Source: Bacteroidales bacterium (GTDB lineage: Bacteria; Bacteroidota; Bacteroidia; Bacteroidales; UBA6680). Taken from it: DNA of 64,000 nt. The translations under genes and the position numbers were made by a program. Numbering within the stretch: the first letter of the stretch is position 1; each line of letters opens with the position of its first letter. Where the stretch lies: the NCBI GenBank assembly GCA_025210735.1, contig JAOARD010000073.1, positions 62,001-126,000 on the forward strand. Reading direction: 5' to 3'. The notes under the pieces were generated by a model. It was given only the letters and a program-made list of their open reading frames with translations. It did not search any database and was not told the DNA's origin. This document shows positions 18,907 through 26,787 of the stretch, piece by piece.

Positions 18907-19353
18907 TATAAAAACCTATTTTCTGTTTTGTTATGCAAATGTGATATATAAATAACAGGCAATCGTTTAAACCCAGAATTGTGAACCAGAACTACAGATA
19001 AACAGAGTACAAACCACATAGTCTAAACCCATACAGCGCTATAAACAAATACCTTACCAAAACACAGGCAAATTAAGTCCAGATAATAAATACAGACCAA
19101 TAAATGATTACACCAATTCTGAAACTGTACTTTTTTTAAAAGCTGACAAGCAAAACTCCTTGTTAATAGCTTTGTCTATTTTTACTTTTGCAACTTGAAA
19201 CAATAGATATTACTTTACTGTTTCTTTAGTGAGAAAAAATGACTTTTATTAATGATAAAACCAGTATTGGAACAATTTTATCAGACACATAAATTATAAG
19301 TTTGAACTTACATACAACTAAAACAAAATTTAAAATTGATAAAATAAGATAGT
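18907..19353. other. Intergenic region between tolC operon and osmC gene (divergent)
   Basis: 447 bases without a credible gene. It must hold the promoters for both divergent units. The one convincing element is the plus-strand promoter at 19160-19190; the rest is AT-rich with no clear repeats. Confidence 0.6.
19160..19190 (+). promoter_or_regulatory. Bacteroidetes-type promoter upstream of osmC-like gene
   Basis: TTG at 19160-19162, 20 bases, then TACTTTTG at 19183-19190. This fits the Bacteroidetes primary sigma consensus (TTG / TAnnTTTG). It leaves a leader of about 155 bases before the ATG at 19354. Confidence 0.5.
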
Positions 19354-19773
19354 ATGAATAAAATAGAAACTGTAAAAACAGTATACAAAGGAGAATTAAG
19401 AACCGAAGCGGAACATGTTCAATCTGGTAACAAAGTTATTACTGATGCTCCTACCGACAACTGTGGTAAAGGAGAGTATTTTTCGCCAACCGATCTGTTA
19501 GCAACATCTGTAGCCAGCTGTATATTTACAATTATGGGTATAAAAGCTCAAGCAAGTGGCTTTAATATTGATGGAGCCACATCTAAAACATGGAAGATAA
19601 TGTCTGCAAGTCCACGAAGAGTTGCCGAAGTAATAATTGAGTTTGACTTTACAATGTGTGAACTTGAGCCTAAACATAAGAAAATTCTTCAGGGTCTTGT
19701 TAAAGTAAGTCCGGTGCCTTTATCAGTGCATCCTGAAACAAAACAGACCGTAAGTCTTAAATTCAAGGAGTAA
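19354..19773 (+). CDS. OsmC/Ohr-fold protein
   Basis: A 139-residue protein with the OsmC layout: FSPTDLLATSVASC ending at Cys56, the peroxidatic cysteine position. OsmC/Ohr proteins reduce organic peroxides with a cysteine pair. Here the place of the second cysteine (usually CP followed by V or Y) reads VSPVPLSVHPE, so Ser119 replaces it; another cysteine is at 102. The usual two-cysteine peroxidase cycle may therefore be altered or absent. Single-gene unit with a promoter upstream and a terminator hairpin downstream. Cytoplasmic. Confidence 0.85.
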   Translation: MNKIETVKTVYKGELRTEAEHVQSGNKVITDAPTDNCGKGEYFSPTDLLATSVASCIFTIMGIKAQASGFNIDGATSKTWKIMSASPRRVAEVIIEFDFTMCELEPKHKKILQGLVKVSPVPLSVHPETKQTVSLKFKE

Positions 19774-19877
19774 TATTACTCCTATTCAGAAACCAGAAAC
19801 TATAAACAGTTATAAATCTGATTAACTCCTGTATAAAGGAGATATCAATAATATAGTTTACAATCAGATTAATACAA

Positions 19878-19940
19878 AAGCAGAACTCTCTCTTATTAAG
19901 ACTGTATCAAAAAAGAGGAGCTCTGCTTTGTTGTTTTTTA
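19878..19940 (+). terminator. Terminator after osmC-like gene
   Basis: The arm starting GCAGAACTC at 19880 pairs with the arm ending GAGCTCTGC at 19926, with small mismatches. The tract TTTGTTGTTTTTTA follows. It isolates the riboswitch unit that starts just downstream. Confidence 0.65.
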
Positions 19941-19957
19941 GAATAAAAAAAATAGTA

Positions 19958-19965
19958 TACATTTG
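19958..19965 (+). promoter_or_regulatory. Promoter -7 box of the cobalamin riboswitch transcript
   Basis: TACATTTG matches TAnnTTTG exactly and lies directly before the riboswitch, placing the transcription start near 19972. A TTG at 19931-19933 is upstream, with somewhat long spacing (24 bases). Confidence 0.5.
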
Positions 19966-19971
19966 CAGAGC

Positions 19972-20215
19972 AATGGTGGAATTTTTCATAACTGAGAAAT
20001 CCTTAATATGGGAATCCCGTTAGAATCGGGAGCTGTGCCCGCAGCCGTAAGCTTAATTAATTTTTTATCAATCTTTTGCCACTGTTTTGTTAATGGGAAG
20101 GCAGATAAAATAAGCAAGCCGGAAGACCTGCCAGAGTAGTTAAATATTACAATGCTTTCGGGATTAAGAGCTAATTGATTGTCTTTTTCAATCTGTTTCT
20201 TTTAAATGTGTTTTA
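19972..20215 (+). promoter_or_regulatory. Cobalamin (B12) riboswitch
   Basis: The aptamer landmarks are present in order: GGGAATCCCGTTAGAATCGGG, then the core GCTGTGCCCGCAGCCGTAAG, the CCACTG / GGGAAGGCAG pairing region, and the closing B12 box AAGCCGGAAGACCTGCC (20116-20132). The leader then carries a GATTG/CAATC hairpin (near 20175-20195) before the cbiX ATG at 20276, a possible expression platform. By family knowledge, adenosyl- or methylcobalamin binding lowers expression. That fits the downstream cobalt uptake and corrin genes. Confidence 0.92.
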
Positions 20216-20275
20216 CTATTTGTAAACCATAATTAAGCATTGATTAGTTGAATTTTAATTTAATAATCAATAGTT

Positions 20276-20641
20276 ATGGCAGAGAAGTCGCTTATTATTT
20301 TAGGTCATGGTAGCCGCTCAAAGGATGCGCAGGAGGAGTTTTCATTTATTGTTGATACAATAAAAAACAAGGTTAACTATAAGGAGGTTGCAGGAGCATA
20401 TATGGAGATATCAGAACCTTCACTTGAAGATACTGTTGAAAAATTATACAATGGTGGTTCAAGAGATATTATAATTCTTCCATATTTTCTGTTTACAGGG
20501 ATACATATAAAAGAAGACATTCCTGAAATTCTTGAGAAACTACAAAACAAGTTCGAGGGAATAAAATTAACCTTTGGTACACCTTTCGGGAAAGAAGAAC
20601 TTATAGCTGATATCTTAATTAAGAAAGCAAATGAACTATAA
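20276..20641 (+). CDS. cbiX: Single-domain sirohydrochlorin cobaltochelatase (CbiX-short type)
   Basis: A 121-residue chelatase, about half the length of most bacterial CbiX proteins and like the archaeal CbiX-short, which works as a dimer. The two metal-binding histidines are visible: His11 in ILGHGSR and His77 in PYFLFTGIH. It inserts cobalt into sirohydrochlorin in the anaerobic B12 route. An iron (siroheme) role is possible, but the riboswitch and the following cobalt transporter favour cobalt. First gene of the riboswitch-controlled operon; its end overlaps cbiM by 11 bases. Confidence 0.88.
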   Translation: MAEKSLIILGHGSRSKDAQEEFSFIVDTIKNKVNYKEVAGAYMEISEPSLEDTVEKLYNGGSRDIIILPYFLFTGIHIKEDIPEILEKLQNKFEGIKLTFGTPFGKEELIADILIKKANEL

Positions 20642-21365
20642 GAAAATCTTTTTACTTGTTGCAGCAATTCTTGTAATTGTTCCGCAACAAGTATTCGGAA
20701 TGCACATTGCCGAAGGATATCTTCCGGTAAAATGGAGCATTATTTGGTTTATTCTATTCGCCCCTTTTGTTGTGTTTGGGTTCAGACATATACTAAAGAT
20801 ATATGATAAGGAACCCAAAGCAAAACTTCTCTTTGCAGTTGTAGGTGCTTTTGTTTTTGTTTTATCATCGCTTAAGTTACCATCTGTTGGCGGTAGTAGT
20901 TCACACTTAACTGGTATTGCTTTGGGTGCTATACTATTCGGTGCTTCAACAATGTCTATTATTGGTTTAATTGTTCTAATATTTCAGGCTCTGCTTCTTG
21001 CACACGGAGGTTTAACAACACTGGGGGCAAACAGTTTCTCTATGGCTATTGTAGGTGCTTTTTCTGCTGTATGGATATTCAAGCTTTGCAGAACATTAAA
21101 AATAAGACGGGATTTAGCAATATTCTTTGCTGCATTTATTTCTGATATAAGTATATACCTGTGTACATCATCGCAGTTGGCTTTGGCATTTCAGTCAGAG
21201 GGTTCAGGATTTATGGAGAGTTTTGTGAAATTTGTTTCGGTTTTTGCAATAACTCAACTCCCTTTAGCTTTAGTTGAAGGTATACTTACAGTAATGGTTT
21301 TTAACATTATAAAGAAATATAGCAGTAACGAAATAACTACAATTAACCCAACACTCAATTATTAA
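20631..21365 (+). CDS. cbiM: Cobalt ECF transporter substrate-binding membrane protein CbiM
   Basis: A 244-residue membrane protein. Residues 1-23 look like a cleavable leader ending VFG, after which the mature protein would begin MHIAEGYLP. In CbiM/NikM the N-terminal Met-His is known to coordinate the metal, so leader cleavage would expose the ligand (inference). The conserved LPSVGGSSSHLTG and FQALLLAHGGLTTLGAN segments are typical. It captures Co(II) for the CbiMNQO importer. Start overlaps the end of cbiX by 11 bases, suggesting coupled translation. Confidence 0.95.
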   Translation: MNYKKIFLLVAAILVIVPQQVFGMHIAEGYLPVKWSIIWFILFAPFVVFGFRHILKIYDKEPKAKLLFAVVGAFVFVLSSLKLPSVGGSSSHLTGIALGAILFGASTMSIIGLIVLIFQALLLAHGGLTTLGANSFSMAIVGAFSAVWIFKLCRTLKIRRDLAIFFAAFISDISIYLCTSSQLALAFQSEGSGFMESFVKFVSVFAITQLPLALVEGILTVMVFNIIKKYSSNEITTINPTLNY

Positions 21366-21376
21366 TCTTTATACAG

Positions 21377-21655
21377 ATGAAACGATATTTTTTAATAGTA
21401 TTTGCTATAGTTCTTGTTGCATTACCATTTATACTTTTTAATTCTATGGAGATGTTTCAAGGTACAGATGATCAGTCTGTAGAGGTTATAGAGAATATTG
21501 CTCCTGACTATAAACCATGGGCAGAAAGTTTATGGGAACCAGCTAATGATGTTCAGGAAGCAATACTTTTTGCATTTCAAACAGCAATTGGAGTGTCGCT
21601 TATTTGCTTCTATATAATATATAAACGAAGACAGAAAAAAAGATTGCAGGCTTAA
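21377..21655 (+). CDS. cbiN: Cobalt transport protein CbiN
   Basis: A 92-residue protein with two membrane segments flanking an extracytoplasmic loop that contains the family signature FQGTDDQS and DYKPWAESLWEP, followed by LFAFQTAIG. CbiN stimulates cobalt loading of CbiM. It overlaps the next gene, cbiQ, by one base (TAATG arrangement). Confidence 0.93.
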   Translation: MKRYFLIVFAIVLVALPFILFNSMEMFQGTDDQSVEVIENIAPDYKPWAESLWEPANDVQEAILFAFQTAIGVSLICFYIIYKRRQKKRLQA

Positions 21656-22395
21656 TGATTATTGCTGGTTTATACAACTACAAACACAAATTAAACAATA
21701 CAAACATTCTTTATAAAGCACTGTTTGTTACTGTTGTTTTAATATCTGTTTTAGTTAAAAACAACAGCTTGTATAACTGTTGTATATTTCCGGTTATGTT
21801 TATTCTGATATGTTATACTACAAGCATAAAAATATTATCTGTATTTAAGCTATTTGCTGTTCCAATACTATTTTTAATATTCAGCTGTATAACAATTGCT
21901 ATTGATATAAATTCTGAAGAAGAGCAGAGCTTAATAAGTATTAACAGCGAAGGTATTAAATTGGCTACGGATGTATTTTTAAGGAGCATTACTATTGTCA
22001 GTATTGTGTTCTTCTGGATGTTAACAAACACTATATCTGAAATATCTAATCTATTAAGATATATCAGGGTGCATCCTTTTTTTGTAGATCTGTTTGTTCT
22101 TACATACAGATTTATAATAATCCTTTTTAGTGTTACAACAACAATGTTTACAGCTCAGAAATGCAAAATAGCATACAGTGCAAAAGGGAGTAAATACAAA
22201 GCCCTCTCTTTTCTCTTTTCAAGAGTGTTTAACAGATCGCTTCAGGTAGCCGATTTAACATACAGGTCTATGGACTCCAGACTATATGACAGTAGAATTG
22301 TATATCTGAGCAGAACACCTGATAAATACCGAACTGTTTCTCCGATACTGTATATTCCGTTAATAATATTTTCTACACTATATTTTATACTGTAA
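21655..22395 (+). CDS. cbiQ: Cobalt ECF transporter transmembrane component CbiQ
   Basis: A 246-residue protein with about five membrane helices and a cytoplasmic coupling region (FTAQKCKIAYSAKGSKY, then SRVFNRSLQVADLTYRSMDSR). The ARG-like coupling motifs of T-components are somewhat diverged. It links CbiM to the ATPase CbiO. It starts on the last base of the cbiN stop and ends 2 bases before cbiO, so the operon is tightly packed. Confidence 0.92.
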   Translation: MIIAGLYNYKHKLNNTNILYKALFVTVVLISVLVKNNSLYNCCIFPVMFILICYTTSIKILSVFKLFAVPILFLIFSCITIAIDINSEEEQSLISINSEGIKLATDVFLRSITIVSIVFFWMLTNTISEISNLLRYIRVHPFFVDLFVLTYRFIIILFSVTTTMFTAQKCKIAYSAKGSKYKALSFLFSRVFNRSLQVADLTYRSMDSRLYDSRIVYLSRTPDKYRTVSPILYIPLIIFSTLYFIL

Positions 22396-22397
22396 AT

Positions 22398-23210
22398 ATG
22401 CCTGATTCAATAATAAAGTTTAATAATATATCATATAAATATAGTAGTGGAACTGTAGCTCTTAACAATATCAACCTTGATATAATAAAATCAAAGAAGA
22501 GTGTTCTGCTTGGAGCCAATGGAGCTGGTAAATCTACATTAATGCTGCTTTTAAATGGTATTCTAAAGCCTACATCCGGAACTCTGCTATTCAACAACCA
22601 GATTTATAGTTACAAAAGGAGTAAAATAAGAGATATCAGAAAGAGTATTGGTGTACTTTTTCAGGATTCAGATTCTCAACTTATAGCACCTTCAGTATAT
22701 GAAGAGATTACATTCGGACTATGTAATATAAGTAAAGACAAGCTGTGGATTAAAAATCAGGCAGATATGGTTATTGATAGTTTCAGGCTTGATGATATTA
22801 TTGATAAGCCTCCACATCAGTTGAGTGATGGGCAGAAAAAGAGAGTATGTCTGGCAGCTATTGTTGCAATGGAACCAGAGGTTATTGTGTGCGACGAACC
22901 AGCATCAAATCTTGATCCTCAAAGTACAGAGATGATGTTTAACTATCTTGATAAACTAAATAGGCAGGGAAAAACAGTAATTATCTCAACACATGATGTT
23001 AACCATGCATTTGAGTGGGCCGATTCTGTAATTGTTATGAATAGTGGAAAGGTAGCTGCAAAAGGTACTCCAACAGAGGTATTCTCTGATAAAGAGTTAA
23101 TAAACAGGTGCGGACTTAAGGTTCCAACAATTATTGAGATATGTAATAAACTGGGTATAAATAGTTATCCGGAAAATATAAACATGTTAATTAAACAACT
23201 AAAAAACTAA
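22398..23210 (+). CDS. cbiO: Cobalt ECF transporter ATPase CbiO
   Basis: A 270-residue ABC ATPase with Walker A GANGAGKST, Q-loop VLFQDSDSQL, signature LSDGQKKRV (the usual LSGGQ with Asp for the second Gly), Walker B VIVCDEPASNLDP and switch histidine in IISTHD. FQDSDSQL is typical of CbiO/EcfA ATPases. It powers cobalt import through CbiMNQ at the inner membrane. Sits 2 bases after cbiQ and 9 before the cysG-type gene. Confidence 0.95.
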   Translation: MPDSIIKFNNISYKYSSGTVALNNINLDIIKSKKSVLLGANGAGKSTLMLLLNGILKPTSGTLLFNNQIYSYKRSKIRDIRKSIGVLFQDSDSQLIAPSVYEEITFGLCNISKDKLWIKNQADMVIDSFRLDDIIDKPPHQLSDGQKKRVCLAAIVAMEPEVIVCDEPASNLDPQSTEMMFNYLDKLNRQGKTVIISTHDVNHAFEWADSVIVMNSGKVAAKGTPTEVFSDKELINRCGLKVPTIIEICNKLGINSYPENINMLIKQLKN

Positions 23211-23219
23211 TATAAAGAG

Positions 23220-24410
23220 ATGAGTTATTTACCAATATCGTTGAATATAGAGGGTAAGAAAATTGTGATTATCGGAGGAGGAAGGGTTGCTCTGCAAAAG
23301 GTAAAGAATCTTATCCAATTCACAAATAACATAACAGTTATATCACCAGATGTGAAAGAGGAGTTAAACTCTTACAGTATAAATGTTATAATTAAAGAGT
23401 ATAACAGCGATGATATAAAAGATGCATTTATGGTATATGCATGTACCGATGATACATCTGTAAATAATAAAATATCAGCCGATGCTGATAAACTAAATAT
23501 ACTTTGTAACAGAACAGATGAGCCTGATAAGTCAGATTTCATCTCATCTGCTATTACACAAGATAGTAAGTTCAGAGTATCTGTTAACTCTACAGACAGA
23601 GACAAAAAATCCACTATAAAATTAAGGAATCGTATTAAAGGTCTTCTGAAACGACTTGAAATATACAGAGAGAAAAGAGCCAACAACAGAGGAAAGGTGT
23701 TTCTTGTTGGCTTTGGTCCGGGTAATCCTGACCTTATGACTATCAGAGCAAATGATCTGTGCCACGAAGCCGATATAATATTTTATGACGATCTGCTTGA
23801 CTGCACATCACTGGATAAATATGGTGCCGAAAAGGTATATGTAGGTAAAAGAAGAGGTAATCATCATAAGAATCAGGATGAGATTAATGAGGTACTGTAC
23901 CAGGCTGCAAAACAGGGCAAAATGGTTGTGCGATTAAAAGGTGGAGATCCTTTAATATTCGGAAGAGGTAGTGAAGAGAAGATGTATCTTGAAGAGAGAG
24001 GTATAAGCGCAGAGATAATACCAGGAATAACATCGGCAATTGCTGCTGCTGCATATAGCGGAATACCACTTACTCACAGAGGAGTATCATCATCAGTGGC
24101 ATTTGGTACTGCACATGGTAAATCAAGTTACAAACTATTAGAATCAGACACATCTGTATATTATATGGGCGCTAAGAATATATTAGATGTTGCAAAAAAA
24201 TATCTTGATTCAGGATATCCTGAAGATTATCCTGTTGCTATTGTTCATAATGCATCAATGCCTGATCAGGAGGTTCTAAAAACCAATATTTCTGAACTGC
24301 TACAAAATAAGTTTGAGATAAAAAGCCCTATAATATCAATATTCGGTAACACTGTAAACTATCAGAATATAGTTACAGAAAACAGATGTAAGAGTTGTAA
24401 TAAATGCTAA
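23220..24410 (+). CDS. cysG: Fused precorrin-2 dehydrogenase / uroporphyrinogen-III C-methyltransferase (CysG-like)
   Basis: A 396-residue fusion. Residues 1-~150 are the NAD-binding precorrin-2 dehydrogenase part (VIIGGGRVALQKV), shorter than the ~215 residues in E. coli CysG. Residues ~158-390 are a SAM-dependent uroporphyrinogen methyltransferase with VGFGPGNPDLMTIRA, VRLKGGDPLIFGRG, PGITSA and GIPLTHRG. It turns uroporphyrinogen III into precorrin-2 and then sirohydrochlorin, the CbiX substrate, so the operon runs from precursor to cobalt insertion. The protein ends in CKSCNKC, a three-cysteine tail (Cys390, 393, 396) that is unusual for the family and looks metal-binding. Last gene of the riboswitch operon. 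Confidence 0.9.
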   Translation: MSYLPISLNIEGKKIVIIGGGRVALQKVKNLIQFTNNITVISPDVKEELNSYSINVIIKEYNSDDIKDAFMVYACTDDTSVNNKISADADKLNILCNRTDEPDKSDFISSAITQDSKFRVSVNSTDRDKKSTIKLRNRIKGLLKRLEIYREKRANNRGKVFLVGFGPGNPDLMTIRANDLCHEADIIFYDDLLDCTSLDKYGAEKVYVGKRRGNHHKNQDEINEVLYQAAKQGKMVVRLKGGDPLIFGRGSEEKMYLEERGISAEIIPGITSAIAAAAYSGIPLTHRGVSSSVAFGTAHGKSSYKLLESDTSVYYMGAKNILDVAKKYLDSGYPEDYPVAIVHNASMPDQEVLKTNISELLQNKFEIKSPIISIFGNTVNYQNIVTENRCKSCNKC

Positions 24411-24418
24411 AGATAATA

Positions 24419-24448
24419 ATCAGAAGGTTATACACATAGCCTTCTGAT
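24419..24448. terminator. Hairpin between convergent cysG and AAA+ ATPase genes
   Basis: The arms ATCAGAAGG and CCTTCTGAT pair perfectly around a 12-base loop. It sits between two convergent genes and could stop transcription from either side, though T tracts are short. Confidence 0.6.
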
Positions 24449-24450
24449 AT

Positions 24451-25614
24451 CTAAATTATAGCCATATAATCCTCTCCAAAAAACACCTTTTTAAACCAGA
24501 GTTCAAATACAGGATCAAGAAACTCCAGTTTTCCTTTAGGCCCATCAATAATATCATTATTAATCAATATCTTCTTATTTTTTAACACATTACGCGGCGT
24601 ACCTAATTTATACTCCTGCATTATCTGTGCACTTGTCAGTTTCTGCTCATTTCTTGCAACAGCCTTTAACAAATTAAGTTGTGTTGAGCTTATCACCTCA
24701 ATCTCTCGCTGATAAAGAGGAGTATTTGCATATATCACCTCTTGCAAAGCACTCTTTATATGCTTTTTTGTTGCAACTGTACGTACCTTAGACCATGTAT
24801 AGTGCGATAACTGCTGTACATACCAAGAATGATCTTTCATTAATCGTGCTATATACTCTGCCTCATCATCTGTAATTCTCTTACCTGTAGTCTGAAATCC
24901 TGATACAATAAAATCTACCCATTTATTGCGTTCAATTTTCTGCAACCATATAATATCACCAAATCTATAGAATGGCTTTGATGAGTTATCAAAGATATCA
25001 GTCATCATATGCCGTTTACTACCAAAAAGGCAGTAAGAGACACTCTTTTGTCTCTGCCATATAGCTCTCATTCTCTTCTCAAGATTCTGATAATCGGTAA
25101 ACATTGCAATGTTCTGAAACTCATCAAGAGCAATAACAAATCTTACGCCCTTCTTTTTTGATATAATCTCAGGAAGATTAAGAATCTCATCTTTATGTTT
25201 AATCAGCTCCTCTCTGTTAAAGCTTACAGAGAAATCTGTAGCAGGATTTAATCCTATATTTATTGTAGGAATAAGCTTTTTAAAGAAAGTTGTTCCGTTA
25301 TTAACCCACTCTTCCCATTTTGTTGCTGATGCTTTTATCACCTCTCTGGTAAACAGTTCAAGAAACTCCTCTTCTGACGATACTGTAAACATATCAATAA
25401 GAACTGTCTTTATATCTTTTCGTTCTCTATTTATATCATTAATAACCTTCTCTACTAACGAAGATTTACCCCAACGTCTGGGTGAAACTAATATTGAGTT
25501 TATACCTAAAACCAGATTATTAAATAGTTTTTTACTATCCTCTTCTCTATCTGTAAATGAATTTACACTTACTGTAGAGCCATAAATAAATGGAGATTTC
25601 TTTTGTGTAGGCAT
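24451..25614 (-). CDS. AAA+ ATPase (archaeal ATPase-like, ATPase_2 type)
   Basis: A 387-residue protein. A Walker A variant SPRRWGKSS (residues 44-52) and a Walker B VIALDEFQNI near residue 160 match the stand-alone P-loop ATPases frequent in archaea and Bacteroidetes. The C-terminal ~90 residues look like a winged helix (LTSAQIMQEYKLGTPRNVLKNKK). No nuclease domain is fused. Its role is unknown; relatives are often scattered, multi-copy accessory genes. It lies between the B12 and haem operons but reads like an independent unit. A triple palindrome lies immediately upstream. Confidence 0.8.
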   Translation of the reverse strand: MPTQKKSPFIYGSTVSVNSFTDREEDSKKLFNNLVLGINSILVSPRRWGKSSLVEKVINDINRERKDIKTVLIDMFTVSSEEEFLELFTREVIKASATKWEEWVNNGTTFFKKLIPTINIGLNPATDFSVSFNREELIKHKDEILNLPEIISKKKGVRFVIALDEFQNIAMFTDYQNLEKRMRAIWQRQKSVSYCLFGSKRHMMTDIFDNSSKPFYRFGDIIWLQKIERNKWVDFIVSGFQTTGKRITDDEAEYIARLMKDHSWYVQQLSHYTWSKVRTVATKKHIKSALQEVIYANTPLYQREIEVISSTQLNLLKAVARNEQKLTSAQIMQEYKLGTPRNVLKNKKILINNDIIDGPKGKLEFLDPVFELWFKKVFFGEDYMAII

Positions 25615-25636
25615 AATTTTACAAGTTAATTTTTAG

Positions 25637-25678
25637 TACCAAATGGTATTATACCATTTGGTATTATACCTAAAGGTA
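25637..25678. repeat. Triple 15-bp palindromic repeat upstream of AAA+ ATPase
   Basis: Three 12-bp elements of the form TACC-N4-GGTA start at 25637, 25652 and 25667, exactly 15 bases apart: TACCAAATGGTA, TACCATTTGGTA and TACCTAAAGGTA. The junctions form GGTATTATACC at 25645-25655 and 25660-25670, the reverse complement of the GGTATAATACC core in the nitroreductase operator. The array is 23-64 bases before the ATPase start. It looks like a tandem operator for a dimeric regulator. Confidence 0.65.
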
Positions 25679-25694
25679 TAAAATAATTTTTAGA

Positions 25695-25723
25695 TAAAAA
25701 AATACCCGGTAAGCACCGGGTAT
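25695..25723 (-). terminator. Terminator of the hem operon
   Basis: ATACCCGGT and ACCGGGTAT form a perfect 9-bp stem with a 4-base loop. Read on the minus strand it is followed by seven T residues. It lies 22 bases past the hemE stop. Confidence 0.85.
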
Positions 25724-25744
25724 CAATATATTACAACTTAAAAA

Positions 25745-26776
25745 TCATCTTCTCCATTCTGCTGACTTAATCCAGTCTACTATAAACTTAGCATTATCAA
25801 CAGGCAAACCTGGCATAAAACCATGCCCCAGATTAAAGATCCATTTATCATTATCTCTACCAAAATCAAGATAACCATTAAGAACCGTTTCAATCTCCTC
25901 TTTTGAGGCATATAACAGTCTTGGATCAATATTTCCTTGCAGTCCTACCTCATCATCAACAAGAATTCTTGCTGTCTTTAAAGGAGTCTGCCAATCAATA
26001 CTAACAAAGTCGCAATAATCTCTGTTTATATCTATAAGCCCCGTTCCAATACCTTTAGGGAAATAGATAAATGGAATATTCTTTGACCTTACAGCGTCCG
26101 CTATTCTCTTTACTGCCGGAAGAAACAACTCTTTGTACATCTCCCACGGCAAAATTCCAGCATGTGTCTCAAAAAGCTGAAACGCCTCTACACCATGCTC
26201 TATCTGTCCCATAGCATACTCTATTGACAAGTCTGTTATAGCGTCAACAAGTCTCTTTGTCTCTTTTTTATCAGAGTAAATAAACTTCATTGCTTCCGGA
26301 AAATCGGTATTCTTCCCAAGTCCCTGTAGCATATAACACAATACTGTTAATGGAGATCCACAGAAACCAATAAGAGGAGTCTGCTTTGGTTTTGTCTCTA
26401 TTATCTTATCAATAACATCATAAACATACCCAAATTTTGATGCATCAGGTTTTAGTTTTGCAGATGGATTGCTAACCTGAACCAGAGGTTTCTCAAATAC
26501 AGGACCATTATCTGTAAAATCAAGCCCCATTCCCATTGCATAAGGAACAATCAGTATATCAGAAAAAAGTATAGCCGCATCAACACCAAGGTCATCTATT
26601 GGTAACAGAGTAACCTCTGCCGCAATATCCGGCTTCTTCATCATCTGCCAAAAAGTATACTTCTCTTTTATTGCCAGATATGATGGTAGTATTCGTCCTG
26701 CCTGACGCATAAACCAAACAGGAGGACGCTCTGTTTTGCGTCCATTTAACGTATCTATGAATATATTACTCTGCAT
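25745..26776 (-). CDS. hemE: Uroporphyrinogen decarboxylase
   Basis: A 343-residue enzyme of normal length that decarboxylates uroporphyrinogen III to coproporphyrinogen III, committing the pool to haem. Visible motifs are the N-terminal PPVWFMRQAGRILPSY (the usual Tyr after GR is Ile), GFCGSPLTV and FNLGHG near the end. Last gene of the minus-strand hem operon, 11 bases after hemL, with a strong terminator. The later haem enzymes (hemN or hemF, hemG, hemH) are not in the window. Confidence 0.95.
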   Translation of the reverse strand: MQSNIFIDTLNGRKTERPPVWFMRQAGRILPSYLAIKEKYTFWQMMKKPDIAAEVTLLPIDDLGVDAAILFSDILIVPYAMGMGLDFTDNGPVFEKPLVQVSNPSAKLKPDASKFGYVYDVIDKIIETKPKQTPLIGFCGSPLTVLCYMLQGLGKNTDFPEAMKFIYSDKKETKRLVDAITDLSIEYAMGQIEHGVEAFQLFETHAGILPWEMYKELFLPAVKRIADAVRSKNIPFIYFPKGIGTGLIDINRDYCDFVSIDWQTPLKTARILVDDEVGLQGNIDPRLLYASKEEIETVLNGYLDFGRDNDKWIFNLGHGFMPGLPVDNAKFIVDWIKSAEWRR

Positions 26777-26787
26777 AACAATTGTTT

